Assembly (NCBI GenBank): GCA_023055355.1
Contig: JALJCS010000009.1
Span: 22,345,001 to 22,409,000, forward strand
Reading direction: 5' to 3'
DNA: 64,000 bases
Source of the DNA: Agelaius tricolor
Taxonomy: Eukaryota; Chordata; Aves; Passeriformes; Icteridae
A program made the translations under genes and the position numbers. This document shows, in pieces, positions 54,001 to 64,000 of this stretch (position 1 is its first letter; each line of letters starts with the position of its first letter). The notes beneath the pieces were generated by a model. The model searched no databases, was not told the origin of the DNA, and saw nothing but the letters and a program-made list of their open reading frames with translations.

Positions 54001-56688
54001 TTGTTCTGGTACCTTGGAGGGACACCAGTTGTGGGTGATGTGAGGTAAAGGATGATGCTCTCTCCTGACAAGATATATTCAACAAGCAGTGTTGAATCTC
54101 CACCATCAGCCTCTTTATTTGTGGAATCCATCAGGTGTTTTCTTTGCTCTCTACCTGCCCTTCTCAAAATTTTTCCATTCAAGACCTGTGCCCTGTGCAG
54201 CCCAAGTCCACCTCCCCTGAAATAATCCTGGGAAGTACAGGGCAGAATCACATCTAGAAGACACCATCCTCAACAGAAAACAGATCCTAAAGTCTTGTGA
54301 AAAATGAGGAAGAAAATGCCTTTTTGCATTTTAGAGGAAATGAAGCGAGAATAAAGGGTAAGGTTAGTCAATAGTGACATGCTTTAGAGGAAGTTCTTGA
54401 AATGGAAGTTTGAATGCCTCTTGTGTGGTTCAATATCTGTTAGGGTGAAAAACCTGGGTGATAGAATTGGATCCAGGTCTGAATAACATTTGCATGTGGG
54501 TCAAACCTACTGCATACATTTGATCTGGTTAGGCTCCGTGGCTTAGACCAGAGGAAGAAGCAAACAAAAGAAAAAAAAAATTAAATCTGTTTCTATTCTC
54601 TGGTATGTTCAGCACACTTAAAGTAGCTGTCTTATCTTTTTATGAAAAACATACATGTATTTGAAGTCTTTTTCTCCACCTATCCTTTCCTCAAAGAGGC
54701 AGGGTCTGGGTTTATAATTTCCTGCTACAAGCAGGCCTATGACACAGGAACAGGGGCTCAAAAATTATGTTCAGAAAATAAAATAAAAATGCTTTAAGCA
54801 ATCTACCCTCCGCTCATTACAAGGAATCCATATGCCTGGAGATACAAAGCCAACCTCTTCCCTTTCTGATTCACACGGGGGACATTCACAGCAGCGCAGC
54901 GTTTCAATGTGGTAAGTACAGATGTATGAGTCGTTCTGGAAACAGTGAATAGTGAGAGCCCCAAATCTCTCTTGTGAAAAGGCATATGAACAGCATCAAG
55001 GTTAAAGCAGAGCAGTTAATACTGCTTTAATACAGCAGAAACCTTCTCCCAGAGCCTGTTACTCCCTTAGGCTTAGATCCCTTCCATTTGCACAGCTTGA
55101 CAGTGGAAGGACAACTGATGCTGGAAGAATATGGGCTCAGTATGTCAGCCCAGCAAAAGGAGATGAATAAGTATCATACAGATGGTGTGTGCTTAGAGGA
55201 GAGGACAGGATGGAGACACTCTCCTTACAGCTGGACCAAAGTTTAATCATCTGTGCACCTGGCTTCAGACAAAGTCAGAAGAGAGATGTGGTTTTAGTTA
55301 GGGATGTAAGCTGCATCACAAAGGCAGAACGTCTATTAGTTAATGGCTAGTATCAGTTTTCATGCCTTTTAAGACAATAAATATTTTAAATATCAAGGCT
55401 TTTTTCTTTCATCTGTGTATCTATTTCTCTTAAGTGCATTCCACTCTTGTCTGTTCTCTTCTCCTCTGCTCTGGTCTGCAAAAGATTATGAATGATTTTG
55501 TCTGATGTCCACCTCTAAGCCCTCAGTTATGGAAGATGTTCCTGTGTCACCATAGGTCATAGTCCATAATTATTTCATAATTCCTATTACCTTCGAGAGA
55601 GGATTTCAGATTGGAGGACTGGGCACTCAGTTTCACAAAGAGTCAAAATTATGGCACAGCAGGGATCAAGCACTTCTCTAGGAGATGTGGATTAATTCAA
55701 AAAAGAGAGTGTGAAGCTGTGACAGAGTAAATACTCCATCTGCCTACACGTGTCTGAGACTGATATTGAAACACAAAAGCAGGCCTGTCTGGCATGGTCA
55801 GAGAAGCTTCTGAGAATGTCCAAATTTCAGGCTGGAGTCTGAAATCTGTGTCCAGGAGTTATTGTTGGATTGGCCAGAGGTGCTCTCACCCATCCCAACT
55901 GCCCAACCTCTCATTTTCTCCCCATCAGTGCTTGTGGTATTTGGAGAATGTTTCTACATATGAAGGCTTTCTTATTTGTTTCTTTGCAGGTTTTATTAGT
56001 AAGCCATCCTGCTATTTTGCCCCTATGACGGGGAACACACTGACCTCTCATCTGCTTTGTTAAACCTTGTTCTTTTTTTAATCACCAGTCAGCCAGCATG
56101 ACAAGGGCAAATAGTCTTGCCTCCTCTTGTATGTATTCTTCAACTTCAGCTCTTTGCATTCATTAGACATCAATATTAGTTAGTTATGTCTTTTTGCACT
56201 GTCACATGCAATAGAAATGTCCAAGTGAGGAGGCTGACAGCACAGGTGGATTGTACACTGTTAGAGAGAAACAGTGTCTGTGAATTTAGGAGAACTACCT
56301 ACAGGTTAGACCAGCTTCAGGGGTGGGACTGAATCCCCTGAAAAAAACCTGACATAATTTATTTGTGATAGATAATTCCATTCCTTCAAGTTTTTGTTAT
56401 AAGGATACCAAGTGTTAATGAAACTAGCAGACTTTGTGTTTCCAGAGCTAACAATAGGATCTAAATAGCAGCTAAATACTATCTGGAGGGCGTTGGCATC
56501 AGACAGGTGGTGGAAAGACTGAACAGTTTCAGGGACACCAGAGAGGTAGCTTCAGAATTTTTATTTCCCATCTCACATACAAAGATGAATAACCCTATAT
56601 TGACCTCTGGCATCATCTAGGGGCAAAAAAACATGACAGAAACTCAATGAGTTCACACCATAGGAAGTTTATCTATCTTTAGCATGGG
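51066..56688. other. Region without a recognised gene
   Basis: AT-rich intergenic DNA holding the 21-bp duplication listed separately. Several open frames of 60-120 codons have no recognisable domain. Confidence 0.55.
51403..51444. repeat. Perfect 21-bp tandem duplication
   Basis: The unit beginning TCCTTAAATATTGAC occurs at 51403-51423 and is repeated exactly at 51424-51444. A small slippage-type duplication. Confidence 0.95.
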
Positions 56689-56787
56689 TTTTTTTTGGTT
56701 TTTTTGGGTTTTTTTGTTTTTTTGGGGGTTTTTTGTTTGTTTGGTTTTGGTTTTGGTTTTGGTTTTGGTTTTGTTTTGTTTTTTTTT
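56689..56787. repeat. G/T low-complexity tract with (GGTTTT)5
   Basis: T runs with G clusters, including five consecutive GGTTTT units starting at 56743. It encodes low-complexity shadow frames on both strands. It resembles simple-sequence decay of a poly(T) tract. Confidence 0.95.
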
Positions 56788-57683
56788 GAGTGCAAACTTT
56801 ATAAGTTTGTCATTTTCTGTGAGTAAAAGCCTTGCTGCAGACTTGGTCATGTATTCACATTCATATGTGTATGTTATGTGGGTCATCTGGGTCTCTGACA
56901 GTTAAGAGGTTAAATTCTCTGTAGGCACTTCAGCATTATGACTCTTCTGTATTATAAACACTAGAAACAAGAAAAATATCTACCTTTATCAAGCTCAATG
57001 AATAGGTAAGTTTGTAATCACTTGTCTGCTGCTGAGGCTTCTGTGCCTGAAACTAGATTAACTCTCCAAGTTTCATAGTTATCTGTTTAGAGGTGCTCAG
57101 CTAAACTGAGTAGATACATCAAATGTTGCTTTCACATTGTCCTTTGAGAACAATTTGTTAGACCTCAAGCAGCTGGGGTCCAGATTGGAAAGAAGATGCC
57201 TACAGCAACCAAGTGTGTCATTAAATATCACCAGCTTCACAGAATGTGTTAAAGGGAGCTGGCATGCAAGATATGCAAGGGACATAGGGATTCAATCATA
57301 CACTGTGCAGTTTCAGACAACCCAACTGGAAAGAAAGAAAGAAGTGACATTTGTGCTGTTATCTAGGAATGACTGAAAATGCTTTGAAGTCAATGGAAAG
57401 ATTTTCACTGAATTCCGGTGCTCTGAATCAGGTCCTGGATAGTCTTATACAGAATGACAGGGAACTTTCATCTTCAGGACTTTTTTTCAAGGGATGTGGC
57501 ATTAAATGGCCTTGACTAGCTGTAAAGGCCAGTGTACCTTTAAAAATAAAATGGCAAATGTTTGGAGCTTCATGGCCACTTCACTGTCGTACACTAAGCA
57601 ACAAAAATCTAGACACTTATACTGAGATGTATATGTCTAAACTTCTATATAACTAAGATATGGACAGAAAACAAGCTTAAAGG

Positions 57684-58610
57684 ATTAGGCTTGAGAAATG
57701 CAAACACCCTAGAGGTCTGGGGACACTGCAACTATGAAAGATAGGCCAAGGGGAGAACAGCACTGCCCCAGTATTGCTCTTTCCACACCTTTCAGCTCAG
57801 CATCACCCATGTGCTTGGCACCTCAACAAAATGTGTCATTTAATGATGCACATAGGCTTAGGCTTACACTTAGGGTTAGGCTTGAGAAAATGACAAAGCC
57901 TAGAGCTCCAGGGACATTGCAATTACAAAAGGCATCCAAACTGGAGCACTCCATGTCATGTCCTTACATTTGATTACAATCACTTCTTTTCAGAATTTTT
58001 TTGTATTTCTCTCAATCAAATTTCTTTTCATTGTAAGTCCATCCCAGTCAGTTTGTTTCATTTTTTTCTCTTTTAGATTTCATGTCCTTTCACAAAATGA
58101 AATTCTTTTTTTCATGAAAGGAAATGAAATCTTGTGATTTCAATGAGGATCAATTCAGCATGGTTCAGCCCATTTCCCTGCACTTCATGTCATCCCATTC
58201 CTTTTTATTGTTTTCACTTTGGATTTTTTCTTGTTGTTGTTGTTTCTTTTTGGTATTTTTAGTGGTTCATTTAATCAATTTCTTCTCCAGTTCTCTTTAT
58301 TTCACTTAATTCCCTGATTATGTGATTTCATTATCATTTTGGCAAGGTTTGGTCCATTTCACTGCAAAAAAAAGAACATCCCACTGCCCAAATCTTGCTC
58401 CCACCACACCTTTCTTCTTGGCACAACCCATGTGCTGGGCACCTCAGCAAAAGGCTGCTTTTACTGCTCTGCTTAGGGTTAGGTTTGAAAAAAACAGAAA
58501 GCCCAGGGCTCCAGGGATGCTGCAACTACAAAAGGCATGCCAAGGGAGCACAGCACTGCCCCAATATTGCTCCCATACCCATGTTTGTTCACAGACCTTT
58601 GTTCTTATGC
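57684..58610. repeat. Interrupted tandem repeat, about 191-bp unit, with TTAGGG-like hexamers
   Basis: The segment TTAGG(C/T)TTGA followed by GGGAC/GGATG-TGCAA and AAAGGCAT recurs at 57685, 57876 and 58479. The first two are 191 bp apart. A second landmark, CCCATGTGCTTGGCACCTC and its variant CCCATGTGCTGGGCACCTC, recurs at about 57807 and 58425. Between copies two and three lies an extra, T-rich stretch of about 430 bp that shares nothing with the unit and looks like an insertion. Units contain CTTAGGGTTAGG at the junction. I do not recognise the family. Confidence 0.75.
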
Positions 58611-61600
58611 AAATCTATGCAAACCCAACCATTCCACAAACATACATAGTATCATATATATATATACACATTTACAGGTGTGGGCCTTGCCATCTGAGTC
58701 ATAACTTTTGTTCCTGTTGTGTGGAATTGCCCAGTTTGTCAATAATGATTTCTAATGACACCCTTATAACCAAACCCAACAGGCAGACACTCAGCTGGTG
58801 TTCATTGGCACAATTCCATTTGCCTTCAAAGTCCTTAAAATTTTCAGGTGCAGGCACAGCAGGCATGTAGAGAGGGGGTTTACTGTCACGTTCTCTCATG
58901 TGGTATCATTTGTGTATGCACCCCAAACTCTGTTGCTGACACATTGGAAACTCATGTGTAATTTACCGGCTTCTCTCAAACTTAGGTCCTTTCCTTAGCC
59001 TACATATTCCCATGGCTCCCTTGGTGAATAATGTGCTTTAGATAATTTTCCCCATATGTACTGGTTTTTATCTTTTCCCAACTAGGATTTCATTTTGTCA
59101 CCCAGTTACCTACTCTCTGATTCTTGGGCTTTCTCTATTCCCACCAACCTGGGTAGTACCCTCATGCCTGCAGACATGAGAAACTTGAGCCTCACTCTCT
59201 TGCCCAAAAGATCTAGAAAATATCAACATTATTGTTCAGTGTGCAATGTGTTCTGCAAAATTCTGGAGAGCTGTGGACTGTAAGCCGGTTTTTGGGCAGT
59301 TTTCAGATTGCCTGTTAGTGACAAAGCATTTTAAATTGTCCTACTAAAGCCAAAGGTCTGAGTCCAGAGTTACAACATGATTGACACAATCGTAAAAAAG
59401 AGACAGGACAAAGCAGCTTAGCACTGTGAAACCTTAGCAGCAAAGCACTCTTAGCACTTCCCAGTGTGGCTGCCTGCAAGTGCCTCCTAAAAGCTAAAAC
59501 TGCTTGAAGGCTGCTCTGATTAATCTCACTGACCTCAGGCATGTGGAATCCAGATGAGGTGAGGACAGGAAGAATGTGAAGGTGACATTCTTGCATTGGT
59601 GACCTGGAGAAGGGACAAAGTAGGAGGCAGTGTGACTGGCTTCCTGCAGTGCAGGACAGGAGCAGGGGATACTCAGGGGGCCATGTAAGGCACATTTGAA
59701 GCTGGCTCTGTGTTAAAGTTCTCATGTCATATTTGCTCCACCTACTGCCCTCACTCTTCCCATTCATCTCACACACTATTGAAATCTATTTTAAAAGCTT
59801 CTGTCTGACAAAGTCTACTTTCTCTTCATGTTTCCATACTGTAGATCTTACTGCTACTTATCCTTTGACAAGTGAGCTCAGATGCACAGCATCAAGGCTC
59901 AAAGACAGCACTGGATTTAGGCAGTCAAATGATGTATATGCTGTAGGCAAGCAGCTGCAGCAGAAGATCAGAAGCACAGAAAGTTTGCCAGGAGCCCATC
60001 CTAAACTGGCACAGGTCATAAGGTGGCACACTCCCAACTGCAAAACATGGCTAGAGCTTTTCTCCCAGTCTGAATTAGTTTGTCTGGACTATAAAATTGC
60101 AGATGGTGTGATGCTGCACCACAAATGACTGGCACATGGCACTTATGAACAAATATTTTTAAATAGAATAGAAATTAGACACAATACTTTCTTTGTTTTT
60201 AATAGCTTTATAATTGATTTTCTCAGGTTTTCCAGATTAGTTTCTGCTGTTATCAATCATGCATACTCAATAAAAACAGCATTTTCAAATGGAATGGGAA
60301 CTTGCCTGCAAAAAAATCATAGCCTGCATCTATCCTAAATATTAATCAACAGCCAGGTCCAGCCACTAGAACTGGTGATCTGACATCTCCCAGTTAAAGC
60401 ACTGCAACTGCTTCTTGGTTCAAACTTAATGTAGAAACCCATAAAGGACAAAAAGATGAAGGGACAGTGAAGTATACAGGAAGGTTGTAAACTTTCTGTG
60501 GGTGGGGAGGAGCATTGCAGAGAGCTGTGTGGAAGGCAGAGGCAAGACAGAAGTTCCCAAATGCAGCAGAAAGGGCAGAAGAGTCATCACAGCATGGGGG
60601 AGAAAACTGGGAAGGTCAAGCACATGAGATCAAGACAGGGCAAACCCTTGTGGCATCTTTATATTGTGTAAGGGACCACATAGCAAATTGAGGCCAAACT
60701 ACACTTGGAATTTCAAAGTTCCTTGGCTCTTGCTTTTACAGCCATTGCAGAGCTAAGCCCTGAGTCAATCTGTCTTGCAATCAACTCTCCTTGTACCACT
60801 GCACAGTACATTGCCTTTTATTGGATTGTGTTTCCTGGTGAGCACATCTAAAATATCCATGAACAAAAACTGAAGTCACTAACTCCCAGTAACAGGATCC
60901 ACATTTCCCTATAATCTCATTCAGTTCTTGATACTGTCTAGATATGTGGTTTCTTCTACAATGAGAGTGACTGCCTTCACAAATTTAACTAATTGATGGT
61001 CAAGAGCCTCTTGTTGAATGTTCAGCTGAGCAGCCTTTGGAAAGTGTCACACACATAGCCACCTTCTCTCCCACCTCCCATTTCAGAAGTGCAGTGTCCT
61101 CCCAAAGGCTTTTTGTGCCCAGATATCCAATCCAAGGTTTTTCATGCTGTTTTTTCCTATCCTGTGGTTTTAAAGGAACAGGGCAGGACAGGACATTCCC
61201 CCCCACCCCCCTCTCAAATTTTAATTCAAGATAACTGAAATACTTTCTTTAGGCAATTTCTCTAGGCAATTATTCACTTTCAAGCTGAAATATTTGATTT
61301 CATTAATGCAAACTTGCTGCTGTGTGTTTTATTAAAAGGTATAAAAGGGTAAAGTGAATTATTATGCATTTTTAAAAATACTGTATTAAATAGAACAGTC
61401 TAATACTAGAAATTTCCCAATGAACTTATTAAAAACATTATGGCAAATTATACCAATAAAACTAATGAGGCCATTCACACTTTTATGTAGTGGAATGGGA
61501 ATTAAGAAGTCAGCCTAGGAAATAGTTTGAGCTAGCTCCAATCATACATAAGTATGCATCTAATCATACATAAATATTTTAATACTAAAATAACACAAAA

Positions 61601-62550
61601 AATTCTAAATAGTGTTTAGAAAAACAGGAAATAATATATTATGTAAATACATTTCTGATCATGAAGGTAGGGAAGATAGCCATTCATATTAAAAAAAAGA
61701 AGAAAAAAAATCTAATAAATACAGGGTGTATGAAACATAAGCAAAAGCTGTTGATGAGTAACCTCAGCTGTGGGATTGCGTGTTCTGTTCCTGGATCCCT
61801 GACAGGAAGTTTCTGCCGCGATCTCTGCTCTCCCTCTCTTTCTGCCTTTTATGGGCACCCCATGTTCACTCACACTCTTTATCTTCTTTCCTTACCTGTC
61901 CTACCTCTTTTTCCTACACAGCACTCTGTGGATCTCCACCACAATGTTCTATTACCTCCTTCTCTTCCTGACCACTGCTTTTTATTTCTCTCTCCCTGTC
62001 CATGATTCCCATTCAGGCTATTCATACCCTGCACCATCTGACTCTCCCACCTTACTGCAGGTCCCTTTCTTCTCCCCCACTTTTTATTTCCTCAGGGATT
62101 CCTACCCCCTTTCTAGGACACTCCTGTTTTGCAGCTGCCTGAGCACTGCAATTTCTCACAACACTCTGCCTTTGCACTCACAGTTTGCTCTGTGAGCCCA
62201 CCAACAAAGACTGGGGTCTTCCATGTCTGGCTCCTACCTGAGCTATGTCCATCCATCACTTCTCCCCACTTTTCCTCACTCTTATCTTTTGTTTCCTGCA
62301 GTCATCTTTGGTGACAGATACTCTGCAAGGAGCCACTTTCTTTTGTTTTTCTTCTTTATTCAGTCCTCATGGCCTTTCATCATGGAGTCAGTTTGGTGCT
62401 GGTATTGACCTGCTGAACGCTTGATCTCTTTCCCACACCTATTAATCAAGCTGCAAGAGGAACCAAGGCAAGTATGAAGTCCAGTCTCCCCAGATCTAGG
62501 AGATATTTTGGGATATTTTGCTATGTGGGTTCACAACATGGCTTTGTTGT
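58611..62550. other. Region without a recognised gene
   Basis: Intergenic sequence with a C/T-rich stretch at about 61800-62400 that gives overlapping chance frames on the plus strand. No gene, RNA or mobile element was recognised. Confidence 0.55.
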
Positions 62551-62655
62551 GGATGGATGGATGGATGGATGGATGGATGGATGGATGGATGGATGGAGGG
62601 ATGGATGGATGGATGGATGGATGGATGGATGGATGGATGGATGGATGGATGGATG
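62551..62655. repeat. (GGAT)n microsatellite
   Basis: About 26 GGAT units over 105 bp with a single interruption (GGAG near 62596). It produces spurious WMDG and HPSI repeat frames on the two strands. Confidence 0.98.
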
Positions 62656-64000
62656 ACCTGTGGTGGTGGAAATCTACAGTTTAAATAAATAAATACAATT
62701 CTCTTGTACAGAATGCCATTTCTGTATCTCAACTGCAACACTGGTTGCATCATCCTATGACTCTTCAATGCTGTTCTGCACAAGGTCACAAACAGATCCT
62801 GTGAAAGTGAATACAAAACATCACTGGAAAAACAACTCATAGTTCAATGAAACTTACATTTCTGCATTCCCAAATCTCAGTGTGCCAGATATCCTCTAAG
62901 TGCAATACAGGCAAAAGACAATTGATTAATTGATTCTTATTGGCAGAATCCCCATCCACAGATTGAAATTCCTGAATAAATGGTAAAACAGATCTCTTGG
63001 CAAAAGACAGAGAGATTGATTTAGCAATTGGGAACTGAGAAAGAGGGGAAGAAACTTCCTCTTGAGGGAAGAAAACTGGGAAACACATCTAAAACGGCAT
63101 TAGAAAACTGTTCTCCACAGGTACCAAAGTGAAAATCAGTCAGATGTCCCACCTGCTTCCTTCCTCTGACCTCTCCCCCATCAAGGACGACAAGGCAGGC
63201 ATCCTTACAGCAATTAGACTTAAGCAAACAAAACAAATTGGAGGGGTTATGAGTGTGTTACCCAAATGTAAGAACAGGCTTCTTGCATCAGCATTTAGTG
63301 AGCCAGCATGTGAGAATGATAGATGGAGAGTCTGGGGGAAGGGAGATAAGGAAGTGTCCTCACTGTTGAAGCCCCCATTGAATTTGATTGGAATATGTGA
63401 GTGAGAGACTTGCAAGGAATATGGAGTTGATTATCAAAACATGGCAGGGAAACAGATGTTGCCTGCTTTGGAGACTCTCCTTGCACATTCAACACAATGG
63501 AAAGGGCTCAGATAATAAAACAGAGAGGATCCCAGCAAGAAATATAGCGTGCTGACACTTTTATGACCTGAGATGCTTACAAAATACAGAAATGGCGTTT
63601 TGTTTGCTTTCCATGCGCAGCTTGATATCACATGCTCAGCTCTCTCTGCTGCCACTTGGAGTCAGGAAGGACGATATATTTTCTTTTTCAGATAAACCTA
63701 GTGATTCTAGTCAGGTGCAGAAAGCAAATAAATTACATAAGAAGACTTTCTGTATCTATTAATCAAATGGCTTGTCATTTTCCAGGCCTTGATCCACATG
63801 AAAGAAAGTGAGGAGGGGGAGAAGGAGGTAGGAATAAAGGAGGATGTGGAAGGGAGCAGAAAGAAGATTCTTGCTGAAGCTGCTTGAGAGGTGTCTCATA
63901 GCACGAAGGACCACAGCTTAGACAAATGTACTGAAAAAGAACTCCCTGCCCTCTCCTTTTGAAGTTTTTCCTCTTCAAGCCAATGGGGCGTGGTCCAAGA
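62656..64000. other. Region without a recognised gene
   Basis: Intergenic sequence to the window edge. No gene or identifiable repeat was seen. Confidence 0.55.

Noticed and set aside
62474..62840. Repetitive WMDG and HPSI proteins
   Set aside because: They are translations of the GGAT microsatellite.
40401..64000. WARS2 or TBX15 coding exons expected from mammalian gene order
   Set aside because: No frame in this stretch has tRNA-synthetase or T-box motifs, so those genes, if syntenic, lie beyond the window.

Overview
The window looks like bird nuclear DNA, probably from a songbird. The evidence is two spliced vertebrate genes with GT-AG introns, several CR1-type LINE fragments, two solo retroviral LTRs, long AT-rich intergenic stretches and simple repeats. 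The songbird assignment is an inference: the LTR at 16389-16785 resembles LTR families I remember from passerine genomes. No bacterial, plasmid or viral gene set is present.

Two protein-coding genes can be reconstructed exon by exon, both on the minus strand. HAO2 (peroxisomal FMN-dependent 2-hydroxyacid oxidase) has seven coding exons between 40253 and 32281. They join in frame to a 355-residue protein with all the flavin and active-site motifs of the glycolate-oxidase family and a C-terminal SKL peroxisomal signal. About 5 kb downstream lies HSD3B (3beta-hydroxysteroid dehydrogenase / Delta5-4 isomerase). Its three coding exons between 26678 and 16844 join to 377 residues with the Rossmann loop, the YxxxK catalytic pair and membrane-associated segments. 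HAO2 next to HSD3B in the same orientation is the order known from mammals (human 1p12), so this is a conserved block. The two enzymes share no pathway step; one acts in peroxisomal hydroxyacid and fatty-acid metabolism and the other in steroid hormone synthesis in ER and mitochondria.

Layout: 1-10994 has no recognised gene. A solo class II ERV LTR with a perfect 6-bp target duplication lies at 11001-11475. 11482-16388 has nothing recognised. A second LTR at 16389-16785 ends 58 bp beyond the HSD3B stop codon. HSD3B spans 16844 to about 27045, including a TATA-type promoter near 27070. The intergenic stretch 27.1-32.3 kb holds an (AC)21 tract and a CR1 fragment. HAO2 spans 32281 to about 40350. 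From 40.4 to 64 kb I see no gene, only CR1 and older LINE remnants (46.7-51.1 kb), a 191-bp tandem repeat containing TTAGGG-like hexamers (57.7-58.6 kb), a G/T tract and a long GGAT microsatellite.

The most unusual element is a near-perfect 34-bp inverted repeat with a 10-nt loop in HAO2 intron 4 (37459-37536). On the HAO2-sense RNA every position of the stem pairs if G-U pairs are allowed, so it is a candidate intronic hairpin RNA. No novel defence or metabolic system is evident in this window.
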